Assembly (NCBI GenBank): GCA_040902885.1
Contig: JBBDWK010000002.1
Location: 124,001-188,000 of the forward strand
DNA from: JBBDWK01 sp040902885
Lineage (GTDB): Bacteria > Acidobacteriota > Terriglobia > Bryobacterales > Bryobacteraceae
DNA: 64,000 bases
Reading direction: 5' to 3'
The notes under the pieces are model-generated. The model saw nothing but the letters and a program-made list of their open reading frames with translations. It was not told where the DNA came from and did no database searches. Every line of letters starts with the position of its first letter. Position 1 is the stretch's first letter. Made by a program: the position numbers and the translations under genes. This document shows, piece after piece, positions 55,868 through 64,000 of this stretch.

Positions 55868-56743
55868 ATGCCGCTCACTCGAAGGTCCCTCCTTTTGTCC
55901 GCTCCGGCTGCGCTGCTCAGGGCCGCCGACGGTCCCATCATCGACATCCACCAGCACACGAACTACTCCGGCCGCAAGGACGACGCTATGGTAGCCCACC
56001 AGCGGACCATGGGAATTTCCAGGACGGTGCTCCTGCCGGCGGGCCGCCGCTACGGTTTGGCCGCGCAGGCTTATGGCAATGACAGCGTGGCGGCCATCTC
56101 CCGCCGTTATCCGAAAGAGTTCACCTTCTTCGCCAACGAGCTTCCCGACATCGCCGAGACCCGCGAGGTGCTCGAAAAATACCTCAAGATGGGCGCCATC
56201 GGGATCGGCGAGCAGAAATTCCCCGTGGAAAGCGACTCGCCGCACATCGAACTGGTCGCGAAAATCGCCCAGGAGTACGATGTCCCAGTGTTGCTGCACT
56301 TCCAGCACAAGGCTTACAACTTCGGCCTGGAACGTTTTCACAAGATTCTCGCGAAGTACCCGAAGGTAAACTTCATCGGCCATGCGCAGACCTGGTGGGG
56401 CAACATCGATAAGAGCCACGAGCAGCCGGTGATGTATCCGAAAACGCGGGTAACGCCGGGCGGCATCAGCGACCGTCTGCTGGCTGACTACCCGAACATG
56501 TACGGGGATCTCTCGGCCGGCTCGGGCCTCAACGCCCTGCTCCGGGACGAGGAGCACGCCAGAGCTTTCCTTAAGCGCCACCAGGATAAGCTGCTTTACG
56601 GAAGCGACTGCAGCGACAGCGACGGAAAAGGAGAAAAATGTTCCGGGTCAAACCAGATCGCCGCGGTGAAGCGCTTAGCCCCGGACGCCGAAGCCCTGAA
56701 GAAAATCTTTTCCGGCAATGCGCGCCGGATTATGCGCGTGTGA
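55868..56743 (+). CDS. Exported amidohydrolase-2 (TIM-barrel metal-dependent hydrolase)
   Basis: Protein of 291 aa of the amidohydrolase-2 group. The N-terminus (MPLTRRSLLLSAPAALLRA) looks like a Tat signal with paired arginines. IIDIHQHTNYSG holds the first metal ligands, VLLHFQHKAYN and FIGHAQTWWGN further His residues, and LLYGSDCSD the catalytic aspartate. The family covers decarboxylases and lactone or amide hydrolases, so the substrate is open. It is divergent from moaD-moaE and convergent with the cytochrome gene. Confidence 0.85.
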   Translation: MPLTRRSLLLSAPAALLRAADGPIIDIHQHTNYSGRKDDAMVAHQRTMGISRTVLLPAGRRYGLAAQAYGNDSVAAISRRYPKEFTFFANELPDIAETREVLEKYLKMGAIGIGEQKFPVESDSPHIELVAKIAQEYDVPVLLHFQHKAYNFGLERFHKILAKYPKVNFIGHAQTWWGNIDKSHEQPVMYPKTRVTPGGISDRLLADYPNMYGDLSAGSGLNALLRDEEHARAFLKRHQDKLLYGSDCSDSDGKGEKCSGSNQIAAVKRLAPDAEALKKIFSGNARRIMRV

Positions 56744-56784
56744 GTTACAGTAGCTACGCGACTGAGCACATTACCGATCTGGGT

Positions 56785-58260
56785 CTACTCCTGGATGCCA
56801 GGCTCGAATTGGCGGAGACGTGCCCGCAATGCTACTGCCTCGCTGTGACGTCCTTGATTCCGATATAGCCGATAAAGATTGCGGCCAGCCTCCATCTGTC
56901 CCGAGTTCTTTTCGAGCGCACGCTTCCACAACGCCTCCGCCCCGGCCAAATCACCGGCTGAACCGCGTACCGCACCGAGATTGACAAGAGCAACTACGGA
57001 GTTCGGATCAAGCTTCAGCACGGATTCCCAGGCAGTGGCAGCCCCGATCGGATCGTTCCGGCGGGACCGAAGATCCGCCAAGCGTACCCATACCTGAGCG
57101 TCCGGAGTCACTGTACGAAGCAGGCGCTCTGCTTCGCGCCGGTGCTGCGCGTCGCCGCTAATGTGACTTACCTCGGCGTACGCCAGCCCAAGCTCCCGCA
57201 CGGTGGCTGTATATCCTCGGAACGGCTGAAGCTGCCAGTGCCCGGAGGATCGCCGTCTATTGCGAGGAATCCGCGGAATGCCGTGGTCCGTGAGCACGCC
57301 ATGGCCGCCGTCAACAACCCGCTCACGCGGCATGTGACAACTCGCACAGTCCGGGCCACGGCGGCAGTCCGAAGGCTGATGGCAGCTCAGACACTTTTCG
57401 CGGTACCATGCGATACGTTCTTTCGCAGAGGGCACGGTGTGTGGGTCGTGGCATGTTCCGCACCAGAGCTTGTCTCCCGATATTTGCTTGCACGCACTCC
57501 CTTCGAGCTTCTCCATGTGGCCCGTAGCTTTCATATCGCCACCCGCCATATTCGCGGGGACGAAGAACGCGACGTAGTCATCGAGGTTCTGACCCGGACG
57601 GAACGCTGCGATTCGTTGGTCCGCCTTCTCGATGCGCGCGGCGCCCGACAGGTGGCACTGCGAACAGACGGAGTCGCGCTCCGCGGTTCCGAGCTTCGCC
57701 GGGTTCACCATGCCGCCGCGTCCCGCTATGTGTTCGGACCCGGGGCCGTGGCAGCGTTCGCAGCCCACGCCTCCCTGAGCAAACGGAGGTTCTGCATACT
57801 GGTTCTGTGTCCCATAGATAGGGCGCGGCTGGCTGGCATGACAGAACAGGCAGTTCGGCTCAATGGCCCGGCTCCACCGAGTGGTGGTATCGCGTTCGAA
57901 GCCGGGGGAAACGTCCCAACGATTCTGCTGTGAATACCAGGTCACCGGAGCCTGAAACAGGAAACGGTCGACCGTCCAGAAGTAGCTCCTTCCGGCCGCT
58001 CCCGATCCGATGAAGTATTCGAGTTGCCGCTGCCCCGACATTGTCCCGCTCTTCCATTTGACGACGCCGGACGATGCAATGGAGTACTCAGTACCCGACG
58101 CTCGATGACGGAAACTTCCGGGCACGATCTCGTTGCGTACCTCGCCGCTGCTGAGAGCCATGGGCGTGCGAATGTAACTGGCATAGATGGAGGGGTGGCA
58201 GCCACGGCACGCGTCGTTGCCGACGTAAGTGAGCGCGGCGGCTACTAACAGCGGGAGCAT
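56785..58260 (-). CDS. Seven-heme c-type cytochrome with C-terminal TPR
   Basis: Exported protein of 491 aa with seven CxxCH heme sites: CRGCH, CLFCH, CERCH, CSQCH, CGTCH, CLSCH and CASCH, all before residue 330. The region resembles cytochrome c554/DmsE-like multiheme folds. The C-terminal 120 residues are TPR-like (AATAWESVLKLDPNSVVALVNLG, GAEALWKRALEKN). A short signal (MLPLLVAAALTYVG) leads. Its ATG overlaps the TPR gene's stop (ATGA). It should move electrons in the periplasm; the partner or acceptor is not known. Copies of CxxCH-TPR proteins with ASPIC partners are typical of this phylum. Confidence 0.9.
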   Translation of the reverse strand: MLPLLVAAALTYVGNDACRGCHPSIYASYIRTPMALSSGEVRNEIVPGSFRHRASGTEYSIASSGVVKWKSGTMSGQRQLEYFIGSGAAGRSYFWTVDRFLFQAPVTWYSQQNRWDVSPGFERDTTTRWSRAIEPNCLFCHASQPRPIYGTQNQYAEPPFAQGGVGCERCHGPGSEHIAGRGGMVNPAKLGTAERDSVCSQCHLSGAARIEKADQRIAAFRPGQNLDDYVAFFVPANMAGGDMKATGHMEKLEGSACKQISGDKLWCGTCHDPHTVPSAKERIAWYREKCLSCHQPSDCRRGPDCASCHMPRERVVDGGHGVLTDHGIPRIPRNRRRSSGHWQLQPFRGYTATVRELGLAYAEVSHISGDAQHRREAERLLRTVTPDAQVWVRLADLRSRRNDPIGAATAWESVLKLDPNSVVALVNLGAVRGSAGDLAGAEALWKRALEKNSGQMEAGRNLYRLYRNQGRHSEAVALRARLRQFEPGIQE

Positions 58261-59042
58261 CAGCGGCGAAGGCTCACGCCCGAAGCCTTGAAGCGTGACA
58301 TGTGAGTCTCGGCGAGTTCGAGCTTACCCACTTTGCGGTAGGCGCGTGCCAGCAGGAAGTGAATCTGACGATCGGTGGTCCCCGCTCCGGCGAGAGCCAG
58401 TGCGCGCTCCCCGGCTGCGGCGGCAGCTTCATACTTCCCTCGTTCGAAGTGCAGACGGCCCGTCTCGTAATGGGCGTCGCGCGATCCTCCATCGAGTTGC
58501 AGCGCCCGCGCGATCTGCTTCTCACTGGCGTCGTATTCGCCAAGCGAGAATAGCATGCGGCCGTAGGCGACGTGGGTGTCCGCGGAAGGCTGGCCCGCGC
58601 GCTTCTCCAAGTCGAGAGTGCGGTCGTACAACTGCCGGGCCTTTTCCGGCTGCGCCATACCCTCGTACGCCAGCGCCAGATAAAAGTGCGTGCGAATGTC
58701 ATCGGGCTGGAGCTCTTTGGCCCGCTCGAGCGCGGGAATCGCCTTCGCGAAATCGTTGTCGACGTAATGGAAGAAGCCCGAAAGGAATCGCACGTACGGC
58801 GATTGAGGCTCGATCGAAAGGGCGCGTTCGAGGCAGGCTCGGGCAATGTCGAACTTATTGATCGCCATCGCGAGCTTCGCCTTCAACGTCAGCGCCGGCA
58901 CCAGCTTCGGATCCGCGGCGAGCGCGGCATCCAGTTCAGCGGACGCTTCGACGAACTGCCCCTTCGAGAACAGGGCATTCGCGCGGTTATAGTGATCCTG
59001 TGCCGAGGAGGCCGCGAGCAGCAGCAGCACCAGGAAGGTCAC
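58260..59042 (-). CDS. Exported TPR-repeat protein
   Basis: Protein of 260 aa. The GTG at 59042 overlaps the FG-GAP gene's stop (GTGA) and begins a signal peptide (MTFLVLLLLAASSAQ); the open frame continues upstream to 59297 but only as overlap with that gene. Six or more TPR units follow, for example HYNRANALFSKGQFVEASAELD, ACLERALSIEPQSPYVRFLSG and THFYLALAYEGMAQPEKARQLY. It is likely a scaffold in the periplasm linking the FG-GAP protein and the cytochrome, since all three are translationally coupled. Confidence 0.88.
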   Translation of the reverse strand: MTFLVLLLLAASSAQDHYNRANALFSKGQFVEASAELDAALAADPKLVPALTLKAKLAMAINKFDIARACLERALSIEPQSPYVRFLSGFFHYVDNDFAKAIPALERAKELQPDDIRTHFYLALAYEGMAQPEKARQLYDRTLDLEKRAGQPSADTHVAYGRMLFSLGEYDASEKQIARALQLDGGSRDAHYETGRLHFERGKYEAAAAAGERALALAGAGTTDRQIHFLLARAYRKVGKLELAETHMSRFKASGVSLRR

Positions 59043-60661
59043 TGGAGCTTTCCTCCCCGGGCCAGCCTGTAATACCGCCCGCCTTCGACGCTGTCGAAAC
59101 GCTGCATCTGACCATCGGGCCAGCGAACCTCGACGGACTCGGCCGCCGATGCCGGTCCCAGTCCGAGGACCTCGCGCGGATCGTTCGCCGATAAGTACGT
59201 CCCGCCGGCCGCGATCATTCGGGTGCGCCTCTTCCCCGCCACCGTCCACGCAATCACCGACCCAGCGGGTGCGCCCTCCAAGTGCATTCCGATCCAACCG
59301 TTCCGCAGCCCGCCTCGATGGCGCAGCAGCAGCGGCGCCTCACCGTTGTTCGCGATCGCGAGATCGACGTATCCGTCGTTATCCAGATCGCCGGCAGCCA
59401 GGCCGCGAGCCGGGTAGTCCATCGTAAACGCTTCCCCGGCTTTCGCGCCGAGATTCACGAACTTCCCTGTCGCGGTTTGCTCGAACAGCAGGATAGGCTC
59501 TTTGTGTTTCAGCGTGCTCGAAAGCTTCTCGATGAGGTCGTCGGGATGTCCGTTGCACACCACCAGATCGCTGTCCCCGTCGTGATCGAAATCGAAGAAC
59601 TTCACGCCCCATCCGCTGTACATTTGCGTCGCCGTTCCGATGCCCGTTGGACCGGCGTCGTCCGAGAACGTATTGTCGCCCCGGTTGCGGTATATGGAAA
59701 ACCGCTCGCGATTGAAGTTCGCCACGAAGAGGTCCTGCCATCCGTCGTTGTTGTAATCGGATGCATCCACGCCCATGCCGGAGCGCGCAGCCCCGTCGCG
59801 GTTATAGGCAACCCCCGCATCCAATCCGATCTCCTCAAACGTTCCGTCGCGTTTGTTCAGGAACAGGAAGTTCGGAACAGAATCGTTTGCGACGAACAGG
59901 TCGAGGTAGCCGTCGTTGTTGATGTCCGTGGCAACTGCCCCGAAGGCTTTGCCGGGGTGTTTGCCGATTCCGGATGCCTCGCTCACGTCCGTGAACTTCC
60001 CGTCGCCATGGTTGCGATACATACGGCTGGGGTACGGATCGTACGCGAGCGGATAGCAGTAATGCGGCTCGCCAGCCTGCGTGCAGTCGCGCTCCAGTTC
60101 CTTGCTGTACTTGACGAAGTGACCGACGAAGACATCCTGCGTGCCGTTTCGGTCATAGTCAAACCATACGGCGGCCGTATAGAGGCCGGGCGCGTCCAGG
60201 CCCGCCTGTTTCGTTACGTCGGTGAACGTCCCATCGCCGTTGTTGTGGTACAGGACATTGACGCCGTAGTTGGTGACAAACAGATCGGTCCATCCATCGG
60301 CGTTGTAGTCGCACGTGCTGACGCCGATGCCGTAGTCCCGGCCGCCGACACCGGCCCTCTCCGTCACATCGGTGAAGGTGCCGTCTCCGTTGTTGCGGTA
60401 CAGGGCGTTGCTCAACCGCTTGGCGGGTTTGTAGAAATCGGCGGGTCCGCTGTTGACAAAATATAGATCGGTGCGGCCATCGTTGTTGTAGTCGAACATC
60501 GCAACACCTGGTCCCATGGACTCGGGCAGATAGCGTCGCGGCGATCTTCCGTTCTCGTGGACGAATCTAACGCCGGTTTGGGCGGGCGGCCGTGTCTCGT
60601 AAACGCCACGGCCCCCATTCAGCATCGAGAAGAGAGCGATGAGAATGGAGGCCGTGCGCAC
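59039..60661 (-). CDS. FG-GAP/ASPIC-UnbV (CRTAC1-like) exported protein
   Basis: Secreted beta-propeller of 540 aa. It holds at least seven VCBS/FG-GAP repeats with calcium-loop pattern DxNxDGxxDL (DYNNDGRTDLYFVN, DYNADGWTDLFVTN, DINNDGYLDLFVAND), and a C-terminal ASPIC/UnbV domain (GPASAAESVEVRWPDGQ). The family occurs in animals as CRTAC1 and widely in Acidobacteria and Planctomycetes; it probably binds carbohydrate or protein at the surface. The start is GTG at 60661, 11 bases after the receptor stop, making a four-gene operon. Confidence 0.93.
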   Translation of the reverse strand: MRTASILIALFSMLNGGRGVYETRPPAQTGVRFVHENGRSPRRYLPESMGPGVAMFDYNNDGRTDLYFVNSGPADFYKPAKRLSNALYRNNGDGTFTDVTERAGVGGRDYGIGVSTCDYNADGWTDLFVTNYGVNVLYHNNGDGTFTDVTKQAGLDAPGLYTAAVWFDYDRNGTQDVFVGHFVKYSKELERDCTQAGEPHYCYPLAYDPYPSRMYRNHGDGKFTDVSEASGIGKHPGKAFGAVATDINNDGYLDLFVANDSVPNFLFLNKRDGTFEEIGLDAGVAYNRDGAARSGMGVDASDYNNDGWQDLFVANFNRERFSIYRNRGDNTFSDDAGPTGIGTATQMYSGWGVKFFDFDHDGDSDLVVCNGHPDDLIEKLSSTLKHKEPILLFEQTATGKFVNLGAKAGEAFTMDYPARGLAAGDLDNDGYVDLAIANNGEAPLLLRHRGGLRNGWIGMHLEGAPAGSVIAWTVAGKRRTRMIAAGGTYLSANDPREVLGLGPASAAESVEVRWPDGQMQRFDSVEGGRYYRLARGGKLQ

Positions 60662-60672
60662 GACTTACTACT

Positions 60673-63600
60673 TTAGAACTGGAACCGTCCGACGATCTGG
60701 CCGGATCGCGGGCGGAAGTCGCCCGGGAATCCAGCCGGATTGATGCGTCCGAATCCGGAGATTGGAACACCTGCATCCAGACGCTGCGTTGCCAAGGCAT
60801 TCCCGCTTTCCGGATCGGCAAAGTAGCGGCGGTTGAAGATGTTGAAGAACTCACCGCGGATGCTGAAGAACATGCCGCCCTCGCTCAAGCGGAACGTCTT
60901 GCCGAGGCTGAGCTGTTCGCTGTAGCGCCGCTGCGTCCGGTAGTCGGAATAGTACGCGGCCGCCGTACCCCACTGGCCCGCCGCCGGATCCGCCCAGGCT
61001 TTTGGATTCAGGACGAACTCGCTGTTCGGATCGAAGCAGTGGCAGTCCGGGTCTTTGAGGAACAGCGGTTCACCCGGGACGCGGTTCGCATTCGTGCCCT
61101 GGAAGACGTAGGCGGCCATGTTATTCTGCGCCTGCGGTACTCGAATCGGTGTGCCGCTGGCGTAACGCAGAATGCCGCCCACGGTCCACCCACCGAGCAC
61201 TTGTTTAAGAACCCTATTGCCGCCGCTCAGGCTGGGCACCTGGTAATTGAACGCCATGACCAGCACGTGCGGCTGATCGGAGCGCGACAGCGCCTTCTGC
61301 ACCTCGCGGTTGAATACGTTGTTCGTCGGCACAACAGCCCCATCCTGATCTTCAACGGTGGTCAACGTCTTTGACCAGGTATAGGCAAGCTGGAAGTCCA
61401 GTCCATTGGAGTAGCGCTTCGTCAGCTTCATTTGCAGCGAGTCGTACCAGTTGTTGCCGAGCGGCGCCCACATGCTGCCTACGCTGGCAAACTGCGGGAA
61501 CGGACGAAGCGCCTGAGCCACAGTGGATGCCACGGGGAATCCGGCATAGGGTGGACGGTTGAACCCACGCTGCGCCGCAAGGGGAGAATCCAGACGGGAA
61601 CGCAACAAGTCGAGGTCCGCCGGATTATTCAGGCTGAGTCCGAACCCACGCAGACGCTCTTCGGAGATCGCGTTATAGTTGACGAGTCCGTCGGCGCGGA
61701 ACCACGCACCGCGGTTTCCGACATAGGCAGCTTCAGCCACGAGGGTGCTGCTGAGTTCGCGCTGCAGGCTGACGTTCCACTGATTCACTCGCGGCGGCCG
61801 GCCTCCGTTGCGGTCGACGTGCGCGGTGGCGTTTACGATCCGTCCAGGAGTAACCAGCAGACCCGGGTCGTAGCTGGCCGCGAGCAGGTCGTTGATGTTG
61901 TAGTTCAATCCGTTTCGAAGCACGACACCGGGTTCCGCAAATGCCGGCGAGTTGAACGGAATGCTGTTGAAACCCATGCCCTGAGAGTTGCCGCCGCCGA
62001 TGTAGTTGAAGCCCGTGAGCTGACCGTAGCTGATGCCCCAACCGGCGCGGAGCACCGTCTTCGAGTCGATCTGGTAAGCGGCGCCGAATCGGGGAGCGAT
62101 GCCCCACGGGTAAGTACCTGCGAACGAGCAGTTGCAGCGTCCCGCGCCCTCCCCTTCATAGATGGTTGCGCCGGGCAGGTTGCCTGCATTCGGGTTCTGC
62201 AGGTAGGGCGCGAACATGCTGGTTCGGCGATGCAGTTCGCGCGCCGCGGGCTGCAGGTCATACCGAATGCCGAGGTCGAGCGTCAGCTTCCGGCTGGCCT
62301 TCCACGTGTCCTGAACAAAGAAACCCCAGGCAGTGCGGCGGTACTGCGGGTCCTGCGCGTTAGCGATGCTGGCGCTCGCACCCAGCCCGAGAAGGAAGCT
62401 CGCGTAAGGATGACCGAGAGTTCCTCCCTGCAAATTCTGCCCCTGGGTCGAAGGTAGCGTCGTCTGCTCGCCGTTGAACGTAAAGTCACCGGCAACGCCG
62501 TTCGTGTTGCGGTTGGTGAACGTATCGATGCGCCACTCGCCGCCGGTTTTGTAAGTGTGGTTGCCACGGACCGTTGTGAGGCTCGCTACCGCTGTCGGCT
62601 TATCCTGCGTGTACAGATTTCGATTTGTCGGGCCAAGATCGCTGCCGCCGACGTTCAGCCCCCCGAACGCGTTGCTCAGAGCGCGAATCCTCGGGAAGCC
62701 GGATCCCGCAAGCCCGCGAAGGCCCAGTTCCGACGCAGCGTCGTATTCGAGAATGTTGTCCGGCGCGCTGTCCGGGTTGCGATAACGCTGGTAGCCGGCG
62801 CCGAGGTGCAGCAGGCTCGTCGGAGTCAGGCTGTGGTCGTAATTGACGCGCACCGTCTGGCTGCGGATGATCTGATCGCGCCGGCGAGAGATAGGGTCCG
62901 GGAGGCCGTCGGTGCCGTTGTCTTTGTCAGTGCGCATGCGCGACCAGTAGAAGGACATCTTCGAGCTTTCGGTAAAGCTGTGGTCGACCTTGACGCTGGG
63001 GATGTCCTGAATCTTGCGATATTCGGCCCGGCGGATGAAGTTATTCACCAGACTGCCGTTGTTCGGCAGGGGAATGAGACTCTGCACCTTCGCAGCCACG
63101 GGATCGAAACGATCGGCCGGAATGCGATTGCCGGGAAACGCATCCCGTACGACCTGACCGTTTACCGTCCGCGTTGTCGCCGGATCGTAAATGGTGCCTT
63201 CGACGATCGGACGCCCCAGGGGATCGGTTCCAAGAACGCGGCTCGTCAGCGCGGCGCTGAAATCGCCATTCCGGTACGCCTCTGTAGGTACGGTGCCATC
63301 GCCTAGGTTTTGGTTCTGCCGGTCGCGGAACATCTCGAAATTCGCAAAGAAGAACGTGCGTTGGCCGCCGTTGTATATCTTCGGAAGGATCACCGGTCCG
63401 CCGATGCTCCCGCCGAAGTTGTGCCGGCGCTGCTGCGGCCGGTCGTGATTGCCGAAGGGAAGGGCGGCGCCCAGCGCTTCGTGCGCGAAGTAATCGTACG
63501 CGCTGCCATGGAACTGGTTTGTGCCGGAGCGCGACGTGAAATTGAACAGCCCCCCACTTACTTGCCCGAATTCCGAGGAGAAGTTACTCGTCTGCAGCGT

Positions 63601-64000
63601 GAATTCCTGAATGGCTTCCACTGAGGGCTGCGATTCATCGGACACGCGTGGGTTCAACGCGCTCGTCGTGTCCTGACCCTCGAAGATGATGCGGAATGTA
63701 TTGCCTGGGGCGCCGTTCACGCGTATATCGTTCCATCCGCCGATGCTGGCGCCCGGCGACAACTGGACGAAAGAGAGAGGGTTCCGAACGGCGCCGGCCC
63801 CAATCGCGAAGTTGATCGGAAGCGCGTTCAGCTGTTCGCCGCTGATAGTCGTGCTTTGCTCAGCGCTCTCGGTTCGCAGCAGGGGAGCGTCGGCGCTCAC
63901 GGTCACCGCTTCCGTCGTGGAGCCGAGTTGAAGCGCCACGTCAATACGGGCGGTCTGTGCGACCTGGACGGTCACCCCCGACTGGATGTGCTTTCGAAAT
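60673..64000 (-). CDS. Oar-like TonB-dependent receptor, 5' end beyond window
   Basis: Receptor of which 1109 residues are visible; the frame is still open at base 64000 (upstream residues read FRKHIQSG before VTVQVAQTARID), so the signal peptide and most of the carboxypeptidase-regulatory-like domain lie outside. The plug has ALPINFAIGAGAVRNPLSFVQ instead of the common LPLNGRN, and FEGQDTTSALNPRVSDESQP, marking a different Oar subfamily from the other three here. The barrel ends with GQIVGRFQF. It is the first visible gene of the operon with FG-GAP, TPR and cytochrome genes. Substrate unknown. Confidence 0.93.
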   Translation of the reverse strand, partial: FRKHIQSGVTVQVAQTARIDVALQLGSTTEAVTVSADAPLLRTESAEQSTTISGEQLNALPINFAIGAGAVRNPLSFVQLSPGASIGGWNDIRVNGAPGNTFRIIFEGQDTTSALNPRVSDESQPSVEAIQEFTLQTSNFSSEFGQVSGGLFNFTSRSGTNQFHGSAYDYFAHEALGAALPFGNHDRPQQRRHNFGGSIGGPVILPKIYNGGQRTFFFANFEMFRDRQNQNLGDGTVPTEAYRNGDFSAALTSRVLGTDPLGRPIVEGTIYDPATTRTVNGQVVRDAFPGNRIPADRFDPVAAKVQSLIPLPNNGSLVNNFIRRAEYRKIQDIPSVKVDHSFTESSKMSFYWSRMRTDKDNGTDGLPDPISRRRDQIIRSQTVRVNYDHSLTPTSLLHLGAGYQRYRNPDSAPDNILEYDAASELGLRGLAGSGFPRIRALSNAFGGLNVGGSDLGPTNRNLYTQDKPTAVASLTTVRGNHTYKTGGEWRIDTFTNRNTNGVAGDFTFNGEQTTLPSTQGQNLQGGTLGHPYASFLLGLGASASIANAQDPQYRRTAWGFFVQDTWKASRKLTLDLGIRYDLQPAARELHRRTSMFAPYLQNPNAGNLPGATIYEGEGAGRCNCSFAGTYPWGIAPRFGAAYQIDSKTVLRAGWGISYGQLTGFNYIGGGNSQGMGFNSIPFNSPAFAEPGVVLRNGLNYNINDLLAASYDPGLLVTPGRIVNATAHVDRNGGRPPRVNQWNVSLQRELSSTLVAEAAYVGNRGAWFRADGLVNYNAISEERLRGFGLSLNNPADLDLLRSRLDSPLAAQRGFNRPPYAGFPVASTVAQALRPFPQFASVGSMWAPLGNNWYDSLQMKLTKRYSNGLDFQLAYTWSKTLTTVEDQDGAVVPTNNVFNREVQKALSRSDQPHVLVMAFNYQVPSLSGGNRVLKQVLGGWTVGGILRYASGTPIRVPQAQNNMAAYVFQGTNANRVPGEPLFLKDPDCHCFDPNSEFVLNPKAWADPAAGQWGTAAAYYSDYRTQRRYSEQLSLGKTFRLSEGGMFFSIRGEFFNIFNRRYFADPESGNALATQRLDAGVPISGFGRINPAGFPGDFRPRSGQIVGRFQF

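Overview
The window looks like part of an Acidobacteriota chromosome, most likely from the Solibacter/Bryobacter side of the class Terriglobia. This is inferred from gene content: four Oar-like TonB-dependent receptors with carboxypeptidase-regulatory-like N-termini, two duplicated orphan ABC permeases (one behind a PadR regulator), a VWFA protein of the acidobacterial type, PQQ and YVTN beta-propellers, an FG-GAP/ASPIC protein and a multiheme cytochrome. The DNA is GC-rich and densely coding, with no intergenic gap above about 150 bases. I saw no rRNA, tRNA, CRISPR array, phage or insertion sequence.

Layout. 1-10.2 kb (+): end of an Oar-like receptor, a PQQ glucose-dehydrogenase-like enzyme, PadR plus an orphan permease, and a second orphan permease. 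10.3-13.4 kb (-): an adenylate-forming enzyme, a GT4 glycosyltransferase and a LolD-type ATPase without a permease. 13.5-18.8 kb (+): EF-hand PQQ propeller, DeoC, an AroD-AroE fusion, a tiny Tat-signal protein and an amidase. 18.9-28.2 kb: a receptor divergent from a BlaI repressor and an M56 peptidase-TPR-TonB fusion, then a receptor broken by a 13-bp tandem duplication. 28.2-33.8 kb (+): MtaB, a Fic protein, homocysteine methyltransferase/MTHFR and Sua5. 33.9-38.6 kb (-): NagA, then a coupled operon of cupredoxin, HD-GYP sensor and outer-membrane barrel. 38.7-40.5 kb: split transketolase. 40.5-47.7 kb: a histidine-rich mini-protein and a chromate-resistance region. 47.8-55.8 kb (-): a long collinear run with a MoaD-MoaE fusion, VWFA protein, Hfq-like protein, inositol monophosphatase and a nucleoside-salvage set. 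55.9-56.7 kb (+): an exported TIM-barrel hydrolase. 56.8-64 kb (-): receptor, FG-GAP/ASPIC, TPR and seven-heme cytochrome genes with overlapping stops and starts.

Most notable observation. The chromate region appears to be a regulon that can be read from the DNA. Four promoters, in front of the response regulator/kinase pair, chrA, a YVTN propeller and the DUF1259-LamG-ChrB-wHTH operon, each carry TTCAG-N6-TTCAG followed after exactly 10 nt by a -10-like hexamer. The two half-sites are 11 bp apart, as expected for an OmpR-family dimer. This suggests that a two-component system, not a ChrB-type repressor, controls chromate resistance here and recruits several periplasmic proteins of unknown role. 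Other items worth attention are the cupredoxin/HD-GYP/barrel operon, the M56-TonB fusion with a candidate operator, the frameshifted receptor, related long palindromes at gene ends, and many start codons 5-9 nt after a -10 box, which suggests frequent leaderless mRNAs.
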